Made by a program: the position numbers and the translations under genes
The notes under the pieces: generated by a model
Databases searched by the model: none
Told to the model about the DNA's origin: nothing
What the model saw: the letters and a program-made list of their open reading frames with translations, nothing else
Shown here: one piece after another, positions 35,043-49,049 of the stretch
How positions within the stretch are numbered: position 1 is the first letter of the stretch
How the letters are laid out: each line of letters begins with the position of its first letter
Origin: Phellopilus nigrolimitatus
Taxonomy: Eukaryota; Basidiomycota; Agaricomycetes; Hymenochaetales; Hymenochaetaceae
Assembly (NCBI GenBank): GCA_021029095.1
Contig: JAJOHG010000009.1
Coordinates: 806,001-870,000, forward strand
Reading direction: 5' to 3'
DNA length: 64,000 nt

Positions 35043-36266
35043 TTACTTTTTCTGCTCCGGCTGCATGCTCATCTCGATCGCGCGCGCGATTGCAGCCTCC
35101 TCGTCCTCATCCATGTCCGCATCACCGGTTGTGCCGGCTTCAGCGGCAGTCCCGGATGCAGTGGGCGTCGCAACGGCATCCATCTCGACATCCTCCGAGA
35201 GCCGCAGCGCCTCCTGCAGCGCAGCCTCCTCTTCATCGTCTGCACCACCAATCGCTCTGGAGGTACTAACTGGCTGGGGCCGCGGGTTGGGGTGTTGGAG
35301 TGGGGGGAACGGGTGTAGAAGCGGAGGGTGTAGAGGTGGCGACGGGTTGGGTTGGGTCTGAGGAGGAGGCGGCAGCAGCCTGCTCTCGCGCACGTTGGCG
35401 GGCGCGCTCTTCTTCCATGGACATGCGCATTACCTGCATTCGTTCTCCATAATGAGAATTGCGGTATGAAATGAAGGAAAAGTAACGCTTACCATCGCGA
35501 GCTCCGGATCAAGGGTCGGGTCGATACCGCCGTAATCTTCGAAGCCTCCCTCGCCCGAGGGGCCGGCGGTATTCGTGATGTCTGCCATCGTCTGGTCGCG
35601 GTCACCCCGGTCTCCTGCGAGGACTGGAGAGGAAACGACAAGGTCGGACAGCAGACGCCGCGGATCGGGCGGTGCAATGAAGTAGTGTCTAAGTTACGCC
35701 GCAATGAATTTAGGGAGATGAACAAAATATAAAAGAGAAGCTCACGAGTTGTCCCCGCTGTTCACGGCGTCGACGAAGGTTTTGAGAACGGGTGTCTCGC
35801 CGTCCTCGATGCCGTCGCCGAAAGCGATGACATCAACTGCGATGTTATTCTTCTTCAGCTTCTTGGCGAGGCGTTGGAAGCTCTTGTCATCACAGGCGGG
35901 GCCCTCTGGCGGAGAGCCGAGGAAAAGGACGATGCGTTGGCGTAGATTCTTGTTCTGCCGGTGCTTGAGGGCGAGCTGGGCGACGTTGAGCGCGGTGGGA
36001 ATATCGACGGCGCCGCCGAGCTTGGTTTTAGCGCTGTACGCGGCCTGAGCGATGTGGCCGAGCTCACGCGTGTGCGTGACGAGCACCTCGGGCGCCTTGC
36101 CAGCGAGGGTCATAACCCCGACACTGTTCTCCGGGTTACTGTCGGTCTTCATGGTAAAGACGGCATTGACGGCGTCGGCCATCGCGTCGAAGCGCGTCGG
36201 ACCGTAGTCGCCATTGCGCATGTACTCGCTGTTGTCTACAATCATCATGGTTGCTTCGAGCGGCAT
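35043..36266 (-). CDS. RPN10: 26S proteasome regulatory subunit RPN10
   Basis: Ubiquitin receptor of the 19S particle. Exons 35746-36266 and 35493-35688 are clear; a third begins at 35433. VWA domain: MPLEATMMIVDNSEYMRNGD, GVMTLAGKAPEVLVT, RQRIVLFLGSP and HYFIAPPDPRRLLSDLV. The C-terminus has a ubiquitin-interacting motif (EEEAALQEALRLSEDVEM) and a second UIM-like EEAAIARAIEMSM. The frame changes within the Pro/Thr-rich linker (about 35270-35370); a phase-0 intron with an acceptor near 35286 would fix this but its donor is not typical, so the linker is uncertain. Divergent from actin. Confidence 0.9.
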
Positions 36267-36738
36267 CGTGGGCGTCGGACGGGGCGCAGCGGGCGCTGGC
36301 GGGTACGATGAGCGGGTAGACTTCAAGGTCGAGGATTCGGAGGCGGAGGTGACGCGTATGCTAAGGTCAGCGCCACCAGGTCACGTGTGTATTTGGCCGG
36401 CCCTAAAGTAATCAGATAACATGAGCGCGGCCCTCTGCCCATTTCACCGTTCGTCCATCTCGTCCCCTCGTCGCTGTCGCCGTCGAGCAAAGGTACGTGA
36501 ACATCGCGTAGCACAACGGCAAGCTATCTGCTGACCCTGCTCTATCGATTTTTCTTGCTGCGATCTCTGCCATCACTGTAACCGCCTGCGCCCGTTGCTA
36601 CAACTGCTGCTGCTGCTGCTCTTGTGTACACCGCTTGTGCATCTTTACAATATAAACTGCGCACGACACCGCCAGTCTTCTCTTCTTCATCTACATCCTT
36701 TTCTACTTTTTTTTCTCGCTCACGAACAACCAGCCAAA
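36267..36738. promoter_or_regulatory. Divergent promoter region RPN10/ACT1
   Basis: 472 bp. On the actin side a TATAAA-like AATATAAACT (about 36648) is followed by a pyrimidine-rich stretch (36670-36720) and a CCAAAATGG start context, typical of strongly expressed fungal genes. On the RPN10 side, GGTGGCG (complement of 36372-36378) resembles the yeast proteasome element GGTGGCAAA, and a CACGTG sits at 36382-36387. Factor use is inferred. Confidence 0.45.
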
Positions 36739-38208
<1,470 letters not shown>

Positions 38209-38980
38209 GCGGTCGTTTGTTGGTTGCGGGTATGGAAGGAATTGGAGCGAAGAAAACTGAAAGGACGATTTTGTTTTCGCATTGTATTAGAATCCGATCC
38301 GACGGTCGTCGCGCTGAGGCCTTCCTGGTATTACTGTCTGCTTACTTTCACGCTACGTTACGGCTTTTGAACGAACTACTTTTTTTCCTCCTTGGTAAAC
38401 ACTGATGTCCGCGGAGTCTGCTTGTTGAGACGACTGTTTCGGCTTGAACTTTTTCTCAGCAACAGCGGAGTGCGGTCCGAGGCGGTGAGGCTAGCGAGTG
38501 TGACAGCTCAAGTAATACAATGTGACAGTTTAGGACTTGCCGATGAGTCACCACTGCTCTACTTTTTTTTTGGCTGAGGTTGTCGTAGTACACCGTTACT
38601 ATATAGTCTCAACGCGCAAGCTGTTCCAACCCGTCGATTCAGATAATGTACGATAAGATATATGTATAGAAAATGGCAAGAAAGAAATGAGGGTGTAGTG
38701 AGATTTCGGATGAGACGGAAATGCTCGTTGCGGTTGCACCCGGTTCTTTCGCCTCCGTCTTTTTAAGAGCGCGTAAGTCGTTCGGCACGCTCGTCCCACC
38801 CATCTTTTCCTCCAACCACTACCACCTGTTCCGGCTCGTCGCCGTCGTCAACAGCGAGGTCGCCCCTTGGCTGATCCTCTCATTCTGCATCTGGACGCCG
38901 CCGCGCGACGCATCCAGGCAGCATTCGCGTCTTTTTTACTGTAGCCCGGCCGCAGCTGGCACCGACGGCTATTCAGCAGC
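38209..38980. other. Intergenic region between actin and the PPR gene
   Basis: About 770 bp, no gene recognised. T-rich tracts at about 38381-38390 and 38562-38571 follow the actin stop and may serve 3'-end formation. Confidence 0.4.
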
Positions 38981-41900
38981 ATGCTTCCAAAGTTTGCTAG
39001 CCATGTCCTCCATCACACGCAGCGCGCCGCTGCCACCGCACAGAACTATGCGCTCCGCAATGTGCTTGGCCTTCAGAACCAGGGCACTAGCGCGTCGTCC
39101 CAGAACTTAGCAAACTGGAACGCGTCCGGCTCGTCGTCCTGGGGAGGCGCGGGCGGCGCAAAGTATAATACCGGCAGCAGGTTTTATTCGGGGTACAATG
39201 TGCGTATGCAATTTAATTTTTTGGACTGGAAGACGCGTCTTTTATCCGCAGCCGAATTTTTATGCTTTTTTCACATTACATCGAGCCTGACATTTCCTCT
39301 TTCTTTCTCTTAGGGCTCCGGTCGCGCCATCACCCAGGCAAATTCGCCGTCGGCTAATGACAGCAACGCCGGTCGTACGGACGATGACGAAGACATCCCG
39401 CTCAGGCGCTCAGCGCTCGTCATCAAGTCTCGACCCCGGCCTCGTTCCTCCAGTGTCCATCTCACTGGCACCGGCCGCAAAAAGCGCGCCGAGACGTTTG
39501 GCGTTCTTCAAACCGTCCAGCTTCATCAGACCCGCAAAAATCACGTCTTGGTTAAGTCTTCCGCGTCTGCTACCGTCGATGACCTCGATGAAGTGGACGA
39601 CGCCGCCCTTGTCAAGTCGCCCCGTGTCTTGGTCCGCCGCAACTCGACCGCGGCGTCAACCGCGTCTGATTTGGAATCTTTGGAAACGATCGAGTCTCTT
39701 GAGAGTCTCGAGCCCCTCGATATGCCCCTCCGGTCTGATTCTTCTGCTGCCGTCGCTCAAGAAGCTATCCTTTCCACGGACCCTAGCACCCCCCAGTCCG
39801 CTGGCCGGCTAAGTGCTATTGACGAGGACGCGCCGGACAATGCAGGTGAACCCGCGAACTACTCCGTTCTTCAGCGTTTCGAGGCCGCTTGCGCGACAGG
39901 CGACGCTGAGCGCGTCATTGCCGAGGTTATGCGCTTCCGTGAATCGTACCCGAGCCCGAATGTCAAGGAGTACAACCGCGCGCTCGATGCACTCGTAAGG
40001 ACGCGTCAGGATGGGCAGCCCATCACGATGATCCTCGAGACGTACAACGAGATGCTTACACGCCAGATCATGCCGAACGTGCGCACGTATAAAATTATGA
40101 TCGCCGCGTTATGCGAGCGCGATCATGAGGTCGAGCGCGTATGCTCTCAGCTCGAATGGCGTCAGAAGCGGCGGACTATCGCAGGCCGCGCTAAGAGCAT
40201 GCTTTCCCATGAGGATGCCCGACAGCTCGCACTCCTGCGCAAAGAAGACAATTTTGGCTCGGCGCTCCTGATTTTCGAGGCGGCTCAAACGCTTTTCACG
40301 AATAAGGACAATCAAAATCTCTCTCTTGGACGCGATATCTACAATACGCTCCTGCGCTCGTGCATGCTCCACGGCAACGTCGATGCTGCCGTCCGCATCT
40401 GGGCCGCGCTCGAGTCTATTCCTGATTACGTCCCGGACGCGTTCGGCTTTCTTCACCTGCTCGGCACCTACGTCTCTGCTAACGATATCGAGTCTGCGCG
40501 CGACGTCTTCTCTGAATTTCTGCTCGCATCTAAGGAGGGTCGGATGAAATGGTGGCTTCCCGCCGGCAAGGAGAATTCGGCTTCGCACCCCCTCGGCGAC
40601 GATGCACGCTCGGGTAAGGCGCGCGTCACGCAGATGCTCATCTGGGTCAAGATGGTCGAGGCCTACTTCCGCGTGCGCCAGCCCGTCAATGCAATCGCGC
40701 TCCTCGAGGAAATGATGGACTCCAAGGCCAACGTTGCGTTCGGCACGACGGATGTCCCTCCCCCATGTACGGCTGTCTATTCTGCGTTCATTAATGGGTT
40801 TGTCGAGAGCGGTGACATTCAAAGTGCACTTACATGGTTTGACCGCATGCTCGCCCAGGAGGAGGTGGCGCGGAACCCGCTCTTGCCTATGGTGCGGACG
40901 CCTCGGCCCGATCAGACCGCATGGAACATCCTGCTTGAGGCGCTCATTGAGCGTAAGATGGTCAAGGAGCTCAATGAGAAATTCAAGGTTTTCGTGGAGA
41001 TCGCGGACCGCGATGGTCTCCAGGTTAGGATGCTCGACCTCGCAAGCGTCTTCGAGCTCAATGTTGCGCATCTGAAGGCGAATCCGGAACTCCCTGAAGA
41101 GGAATTTGATGAAAGCGTCAACTTTCTGTCGAAACTCCTCGCCAATCGCGCTCTTGAAAACGACAGTCATCCGTTCGGCTTACTCGAGCGGTCGGGCCGC
41201 ACGTTTACCACATTTGTGAACTTGCTCGGAGAGCGCGGAAGACACGACGACGCAATCGAGCACCTCGAGCGCTTCGTGACTTTGTGCAGCAAACAACGCA
41301 TGGGGCGCGAGCTTGCAGGTAGTACAGATTCGGGCACGCTCTCCTTTAGCCGGAAGGCCCTCCACGAAATTATCGGCAGCGTCGCGCCGGTCTTGTTCTT
41401 TCGCACACGAGGGCCCCCGAGCCTGCCCACAATCGAGTTCGCGGAGAAGTTCGCTCGTATCGCAAGCGGTGTGCTCTTCCCCGTCAGTCGCCAGTTCGAC
41501 GAACAACTCGTTCGCGTATACAATGACATCCGCGCGCGCGGCGAGCACGCAAAACTGACGCGCTACCAGTGGACGCTGTTTACGCGTTCTTCGATAGGTT
41601 TGATGACGACTATGTCATCCACGATGCACAAGGAGATTGACTATGGGCTCGAGGAATTCAAATCGTTCATTGCGGATGCCACCAACGCAGGCTTTGGACC
41701 GACTTTCCTCTCCCAACATCCGTCCCAGAGGTTGTGCCAAAACGTCATTGAACACTACGGTGAAAAGGAGGCGCTGGAGGTCTTCAGGTCGTTGGGTCAG
41801 AACTGGTTTTCGTTTGGGAAGGGTTTGATAACCAACACAGCTGCGACTAAGGTGGAGCTACCGGCGAACAACCCAGTGCACAACACTGAACGTCCTCTTC

Positions 41901-43593
41901 GCCTGGACAGGTTCCACAGTCGCAGCGTTGACGAATATTTCCCCTCAAACCCGAAGGTGTCACCGCAGATGGCGTGGTCGCGTTACGAGGCTGGAGCGAA
42001 AAATAACGTATTCCCGATGCCGGACGTCATTGGCCGCCTGATCGCGACTTTTGGACGCTTGGGCGAGATCGACAAAGTGCACCGGCTGTATCAGGATGGG
42101 CAAGTCGTGCTGCAGTCCTTTGAGGACGACAAGGAGAATCAGTCCATTAGTTGGTATGTGTTTGAGGACCAAATGATCGTTGCTCTCGCGCATGCAGGTC
42201 ACGTCGAGAAGGCCCATATCCACCGCCAACGTATCATTGACCAGAATGGTAACCCGTCGGCGGACGCGTACGGTGCGCTCATCCAGTGTGTCAGAGAGAC
42301 GACGGACGACAGCACGAACGCGCTCGCACTTTGGCAAGAGTCCCAGATGCGCGGAGTTGTGCCAAATCTGTACCTCTACAACACGATCATCTCGAAGCTT
42401 TCTCGAGCGCGCAAAGCTGACCTTGCGCTTGAGTTGTTCCAGCAGATGAAAGTGAACCTCATACGCCCATCGTCAGTCACGTATGGTGCGATCATCGCGG
42501 CGTGCTGCCGTGTCGGTGACGTGCAATCGGCAGAAGTGCTCTTTGAAGAGATGACGGCACAAAAGAACTTCAGACCGCGCATCCCACCATACAATACGAT
42601 GATCCAGTTCTACACACATATCATACGTGACCGCGAGCGGGCACTGCATTACTTTAGCGCCCTTCTTGCGGCAGGTATCAACCCGAGTGCGCATACGTAC
42701 AAGGTATGTTCCACTACTGATATAGGCCATATATGGTATTTACTCATCATTTTATCATGCAGCTTCTAATTGACTGCTACGGAACTATCGAGCCTGTGGA
42801 CATCATCTCGATGGAAGACGTCTTCTCAAAACTCGTAACTGACAAGCGTGCTCAGGTCCAAGGCGTGCACTGGGCCGCTTTGATTAACGCGTGGGGATGC
42901 GTGCAGAAGGACCTCAGCAAGGCTATGAGCATTTTTGACTCCATCGCGGCGCATCCGACAACTCAGCGTTCCAGCGCGGCGGTCCCAGACGCGATTGTGT
43001 ACGAGGCGATGATCAACGTGCTCGTCACCCTTCGTCGCACGGACCTCATACCGACGTACCTCGAGCGCTTGACGGCTTCGGGCATCCACATGACGGCGTA
43101 CATAGCTAATTTGCTCATCAAGGGTTACGCGAGTGCTGGCGACCTCGGACGAGCGCGCGAGGTTTTCGAGAGTCTCCAGGACCCGCCCGTCGGGCTTGCA
43201 GCACCAAACAATCATGCTCCGCATGATGCCTCGGGACAGGCGCACGTTTCTTCTGATTCTGCGGTGTACAGAGAAGTAAGCAGCTGAAATGTATTAGAAT
43301 TTTACTTTCCAGACTAATGTCTTTTTTCCTTCACAGCCGTCGACTTGGGAAACTATGGTCCGCGCTGAACTCGGTAGTGGAAACCGTGACAATGCGGCTG
43401 CGTTGCTGCAGCGAGTGCAAGAAAGGTGCATACTTTCATATTTTGAGACCTTACGAATTTGTATTTACATTTATCCAGGCACTTCCCGCCTGCCGTGTAC
43501 GCGCGCATCAGCGGCATCATGCTCGATGATGCAGTCTCTCCGTGGTCATCCACGAACAATCTTTTGGACACATCTACTTCAAGTCCGTCATGA
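38981..43593 (+). CDS. Large pentatricopeptide-repeat (PPR) protein, probably mitochondrial (CYA5-like)
   Basis: Exons 38981-39199, 39314-42703, 42763-43275, 43337-43425 and 43479-43593 sum to 4326 nt (1441 aa). The start MLPKFASHVLHHTQRAAATAQNY is an Arg/His/Ala-rich presequence. Repeated degenerate 35-residue units occur throughout, for example VKEYNRALDALVRTRQDG, DIYNTLLRSCMLHGNVDAA, NLYLYNTIISKLSRARKADLA and SVTYGAIIAACCRVGDVQSAE. Such proteins bind organellar RNA; fungal relatives act in COX1 mRNA translation or stability. The specific target is not readable from sequence. Confidence 0.85.
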
Positions 43594-43971
43594 TTGAATT
43601 GCATCTGTCTTCTGCCCAAAATATCGTCGCTTGGTTTTGCTCGCATAGGTTCTTCTGATCTCGCTTATCTTCTACTCATCACGCTGGCACTATATAGTTT
43701 ACCAAGGCCGTCCTGCTTGACATGCGCATCCATCCCGTGTACGAATCCTACGATCACGATTGTCGTTTCCATCCACTTGTAGTATACAGATATTGATAGC
43801 TTAGAGTCTGACGAACGGACTATTGATTTTTATTATTCCTTTCCCCCTTTGGTATCCGAGTAATATAGGCAGGATACCCTGGCATAACGATCTATAGTGT
43901 CCTCATGTATTAGCTACGCCAAATAACTTAGTCGTTCAAATTTACAACATATAAATGAACTGAAATTGAAA
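43594..43971. other. Convergent intergenic gap PPR/PDI-like
   Basis: About 380 bp, no gene seen. Confidence 0.4.
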
Positions 43972-46176
43972 TCAATCAAGTCGATTGACGTCGGCTTTCT
44001 GGAGGCGAGTATAGTCTTCGTGTGAAGAAGGACGTCATCTGAGACAAAGCGCTTGATAACAAGAACTAGAGCGGCGAGGAAGCAAATGAAGATGAATGCG
44101 GTTCGATACGGGTGTGCAACGACCACCTCTTCGAGAGATATGAGCAAGACGTTGATGTGCTGTTATTGCCGTGTCATTGAGTGCGGAAAAAGTAGGAATG
44201 AAGGCGTAGGACGAACCCGGGCGATGCGTTCGACTAGGTTCTCAGAGTACTTGAATGAGATTTGGCCTGTAAGAGCACCCTTGACAGTGTCCAATATGCT
44301 CGAAGTGTCGAGAACGATCTTGTTGCCTTTAGGGTCAGAATCGTAATAGACCAAGTTCTGGTAAACAAAATCAACTTGACTTCGGAAGCAAAAAAGAAAA
44401 GGGGTCGAGTTAATCGTACCTGATGATCGGCCACGATAATGGCAGGCACGTCCACACTCTTTAATCCCATACATGCTCTTCATCCAGCTGGCCCACTTCT
44501 CCGAGTCCATCCATGTAAAGACGACATCTTGTGCGGACGCGCCGAGCTCATGGTGTTCAGATACGTAGCGACGCCATGCGAGCGCCGCTGCGCGCACCGC
44601 ATTGCGCGTTTGAGCCTCCGCAGCGGGGGCAAAAGCGGCAAGGACGACAAGCGGATGGTGTGGCGCGTTCATCACCTCCTGAAACGTTTCCTGACCGAGC
44701 GCGAGGGCACTCGGAAGGCGATGATGCAGCAGCCAGGAGGAGAGCGCCGCACGAATCTCGTTTTCTCCGACTTCGGCGCCGGCGCTGGAGGGAAACGGAA
44801 AGAGGGAGGTGTACGCGTGTGGGATACTGTCTTTGATGGCTAAAAGCACTGGAGAGTGAGTATATGTTGCTGGAAGGACGAAACGAGAGCGAAGGTCTGC
44901 ATTAGAACATGTCAGAATAGTCGGAGAACCAAGCAGAATATGCGAGGATTGCGCGAGTTGTTTCTAGACATTAGCTGTCTATCAGATCGGTTTATATGAA
45001 ATTAAATAGTTACACACACCAGTGCATTAGTGTCGCTTGGGGAATGCAGGAATAGATACAGTACAGGTGACTCCTTCACATAATGCTCATAGTCTTCCTC
45101 GGTCTTGACTGCTAACAAAGTACTTCAGTTAACGTCAGTGCATAACCTTGGCACGAAACAGACAAATATGCATACGGCGCAACAGCCATTTCAGCAAACC
45201 TTCTTAGCTGCTCAAACTTTCTTCCGCCAGTATATTCTGCCTTGTGCATACCGATGCCACTTCCGCCAGAGTAGAAGAATAGCGAGGGTATCCTTGCACC
45301 CCTTGTGTCTTACAGAGGTCTTTATGGACATCACAATTGACCTCAGCGATGTTCAGCTTATGCCTGAGGTGAGAAGCAAGTTGAGTCCAGATAGGAGCGA
45401 GTTTCTTGCAATGGCCACACCTAAACGCCAGTCAGGTCAGAGCATCAGGCATAATGAACAGAACGCACCATGGCGCATAGTACTTGACAAAGACTGGACC
45501 TTTGTCCAGCAGCGTGTTAAACGTAGCCGTGTCCAAAGACTGTACCATACCGTTTTCGTTCGGAAACGTTGTGATCTCCGTCGCCTCCGGGGCTTGGTGT
45601 TCATGGTGATCCTGCGCCGTCTCCAGCACATTCTTTGCAGACGTATGTTCAGCATGCCCATCAATAAATGACACCAACGTGTCCCAGTCACGGGAGCCCT
45701 TGAATTGTTGTGCGAAATCTCCACTCTTGTACATTTGCATCTGAGGGTAACCAGTCACGCCGTTCTTTTTGCAAAGGTCTACGGAAAGCAGGTCGTATAC
45801 ATTTCCTAGAGTATTTGGGGAAAGCAGCTGACCTCCATTGGTAGCGCAGTTGACTTGGGCAAGATGGACTCCAGGATCATCCATAGACTCATAGTATTGT
45901 ACCAATTTTTCCCATGTCGGCGCAAAAGCACGACAGTGATGACAGTACGGTGAGAAGTGCTCGATAAACCTGATAGACGACGTTAGTATCTCAGGGCCTC
46001 GAAGTATTCAATACGTACCAAGCGCCTTCCGAGACAGTTGAATCGAAGTTGCTCGGAGTGAGCACCTTGAGTTCAACCGAGCCGGCAGGCAATGCGCTCG
46101 CAGCCAGCGCGAGCGACGTTAGAAGTAGGCCATACGGCAGCCTTGCGAACATGCTGAGAGCGAGTGGGAGTCTCAT
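43972..46176 (-). pseudogene. PDI-like transmembrane thioredoxin protein with two apparent frameshifts
   Basis: Encodes an ER thiol oxidoreductase-like protein. Signal peptide (LLLTSLALAASALPAG), a first thioredoxin domain with CHHC after FIEHFSPY, a second with CGHC after VKYYAPW (joined across the intron at 45421-45468), a long C-terminal region and one membrane span (TAFIFICFLAALVLVI). Clear exons: 46019-46176, 45833-45969, 45469-45778, then one from 45420. In that exon the frame slips by -1 near 45285, between GVQGYP and LFFYSGG. Another slip of +1 occurs near 44472, between SMYGIK and SVDVPAIIVADH. No splice site explains either. So this is either a recent pseudogene or has sequencing errors. 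The last exon choice (ending KADVNRLD at 43972) is tentative. Confidence 0.7.
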
Positions 46177-46366
46177 TGTCGCCGACGCCGGGTCCTGATG
46201 AGCCTATATAAGATTGACGACAGCCAGCAAACAGTGCCAATGATGGAAGGAAGTAGATGATTAAAGTGAGCTGTCGTGCGCTAAGGGAACGCGTCGATCC
46301 AATCGTGGCGCCTCTTTCTTGTCGACGGCGACGATTGCTTTCCACTTGGATTTTGTTTATCTGCGA

Positions 46367-47134
46367 ATGGAAAGCTACTCGTACGAACATTTTCCAAATC
46401 GTTTGTCTACTGTCCGCGTCGCTCTTTTCACGTCGGTCAAAAATGCTGCGCAATTGCGCACTCGGATCATCAAGGCATCCATGATGGAGGGCACTGACGG
46501 CGAGTCAGAACGAGATGCCGTTAACTTCGCGTTCATCGAGCCCAAGCTGGTGTTATTTCAATGCTAAAATCACGCATGTATTTTGGCTGACTCGCGGGTG
46601 TCAGGTAACCAGTAGACTGCATCTCCTAACCGCTATCTACCAGTCGATGCTTGCAGACGTGCAATGTGATCTAAAGACAAAGACAGTGCATTCGGAGATC
46701 GTTTGGTCATTGAACCCCACCAACAATGTTCGTACTTTAATAGACTGAATTGCCTACCCGAATTCACAGCATCATTGCAGATTACGGAAGCCCTCCGTAG
46801 GTTTGGTGTCTCGGATTTATCGTCTTCTCTGCTTGTCGTTCGTGTCGGGTACCCTGTGGCCGGGGAAAAGGTCGAATCACAGATGAAGGCTGTGGTGGAA
46901 GGAACTTTGGAATCTCTGGACAAGCTAGGAACTATTACGGACTGGATGTCTGTCGGGAAGGCACGTTTGTTCAGAGTGCATCCGGACTATGTTCCTCATC
47001 TGACTTTACTGCAGTACTACAAGCTTAACAATGTGCCAAATGTCAGTTCCCACCATAAAGGTCCTTTAGAACGGAATGTAATTACAGACAAGTTGGTAAC
47101 CAGCTTTGTAGCAATGAAAAGTGCGATGTCGTAG
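46367..47134 (+). CDS. CGI121: EKC/KEOPS complex subunit CGI121
   Basis: Subunit of the KEOPS complex, which makes t6A37 of tRNA, and regulates the Bud32 kinase. Exons 46367-46549, 46605-46727 and 46781-47134 sum to 660 nt (219 aa). MESYSYEHFPNRLSTVRVALFTSVKNA begins the fold; [50 protein letters not shown] and LLVVRVG are family-conserved, and YYKLNN marks the C-terminal part. A 39-nt in-frame GT-AG segment (46977-47015) between LFR and YYKL may be a very short intron. Divergent from the PDI-like gene, 190 bp apart. Confidence 0.9.
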
Positions 47135-47493
47135 TGCTTCCAATTCCCTTCCTGCTAGGGCTCCGCAACGTACAGTATACTGTCGTTCAGTATCAATACG
47201 CCCTTCTTTCTGCCCCTTATATCTACCTGGCAAAGTGTACCATTTACGGCTCCGAACGTACTGACCGTATAACGTGGTACGTCGGTATACGGTTAGAACA
47301 TAGGGCAAATTTGTATCTAAAAGTTACAAGAGTCTGTCGCGTTTTGCCTTCAGCCATTGTTTAACTAGCATCAGCGTGCGGATAGTTCCTGCATGAAGAC
47401 TAGCACGACATAATGAGATAGCATCCCGACCTCCTGAAAATATACACTCAACAGTGACAGCAGAGCCTAAAAGAAGTACATATTAGTATATTG
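47135..47493. other. Gap between CGI121 and the TE block
   Basis: About 360 bp without a recognisable gene. From about 47,400 base composition turns AT-richer and repeats begin. Confidence 0.4.
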
Positions 47494-48595
47494 AGACTTG
47501 CAGGTAGTGGCCACTGCTTCGCATGGCAGGTTACGATCCCGGTTGGTAGCCAATGTAATAAGAATGTTGTGATTTTCAAAACAAAAGGATGAGACACTTT
47601 GTATGCTATCAGTATAACCAGTATTGAGACTACCCTCAGTAGTTATTGATGATTTTCTCTTTAAATAAATAAATAAAAACTTATAATCTCTAAACAGAGA
47701 TGCAAAATAGTGTAAAGCTTGCAGAAGCTGATAATCACAAGCAGTTCCTTAGCTGAATATTTTCACAAGTGCATCTGACATCCCTTCAAATATCCTATAC
47801 TTCAGCAATGAAACAAACATTGATGAGCTACCAAAATTGTTAAGATCCTGAAACGAAGTGAAAGATTGTCTTGTAAAGTAGGCATTACCGTTGTGCTTGC
47901 ATATGTTTGTTGCGGCTGTGTTGCATTACAAAAAGTGTACAAAAATTGTGTTACCTGAGTGTACTTTGGTATCGGCACCCGTGCCACAAGACTACAAAAT
48001 TCAAACTTGTTACCAAATTAGGAAAATCCCCCATGCTCAGCACCATTCTCATTTGTATTTTCAGCATAGTAATTCTTCTACTGCACGTAAAAACATGATT
48101 TCTTTTGCGTTCTCAAGCGCCTCACAATACCTACATGATTATGTAACATAGTAGATGGGTTTGGGGCTGAAAAATAACCCCTGAGACGATTTGTCCTGAG
48201 GTTATCCAGCCTGCAGACTTTCCAGGCTGTATGCACCAAATTCTGAGAAATCCAAGCCGGTACACTTCTGTGCGGATGGTACTGTCTGAAAGGTCTACTT
48301 CAGGCCTTCCAGATGGTGTATCTATCTCTCCCATCCGTTTTTCTGGAATGTGTCGCCCTGGACTGTACAATCATTTTTATTGTAATATCATTGCAATCGG
48401 ACCAGAACTCACTTCTCTATCAGCAAATTACTATAAACCATGAATGACTCGAACTGTTCAAAAGTCTATATCAAATTTGAAGTATAGTTTATGTAAATGT
48501 CTCATCCTTTTGTTTGAAAATCACAACACTCTTTACATTGGCTACCAACCAGGGTTGTAATTTGTCATGCGAAGCAGTGGCCACTGCCCAAGTCT
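47494..48595. mobile_element. Non-autonomous DNA element with about 100-bp terminal inverted repeats
   Basis: The left arm (47494-47600) and right arm (48499-48595) are inverted copies, sharing AGACTTG, AGTGGCCACTGCTTCGCATG and GGATGAGACA, with roughly 85-90% identity by eye. The 900-bp interior has no intact protein. Internal segments recur at 52185-52638 and, inverted, at 53381-53482. A related terminus (GGCCATTGCTTTGCATGGCA) is found at 55428. Terminal sequence resembles hAT-like ends only loosely, and no clear target duplication was seen, so the superfamily is not assigned. Confidence 0.7.
47864..48317 (+). repeat. Dispersed direct repeat, copy 1
   Basis: Nearly identical to 52185-52638 in the same orientation. 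It lies inside the TIR element above, so it is not an LTR. Spurious short frames in it are also duplicated. Confidence 0.85.
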
Positions 48596-48649
48596 TTACC
48601 TTTGTAAGCCCGCTGGCGCGTTCTTCCCATTTCCGACACAATGTGTGTC

Positions 48650-48746
48650 CGACCGGCCGACGTTTTTGACCGGCCGACGTTTTTTGAGCCGACGTTTTGG
48701 CCGACGTTTTCGCATTTCCGACTTTCCCAACTTGTCGGAAAGTCGG
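48650..48746. repeat. CCGACGTTTT-type tandem repeat and adjacent hairpin
   Basis: About four degenerate copies of GGCCGACGTTTTT at 48654-48710, followed by a perfect 10-bp inverted repeat (CCGACTTTCC at 48718-48727 and GGAAAGTCGG at 48737-48746). Confidence 0.65.
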
Positions 48747-49049
48747 CTTACGTACTTCAAGAGTAATAAGGGTTGGATCCCTGTCGGACTGGTACTGTAT
48801 AGTTTTTATTATATAATCCGACCCATTTTCACTGCGCGCCGTCACCTTTGTTGCCTCAGTATCTCTGACAGCAACAAAGGTGAGTAAATGCGTCTCATGT
48901 ATGTATTTAGAGTATCTCTGACAGCAACAAAGATTACTTTGTCCTGTTTGTCTTGTAGGCTCAAGTGTTGGCACTCTCTGGGTGCCTTCCAACCTTGTCT
49001 TGAACTTGCGACCTCTCAGTCACATGACTGCCTAGAACATTCTACACTG

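Noticed and set aside
40109..41170. 353-codon minus-strand open frame
   Set aside because: It is antisense to the well-supported PPR gene, has no recognisable motif and begins without conserved start context; a shadow caused by GC-rich codon use.
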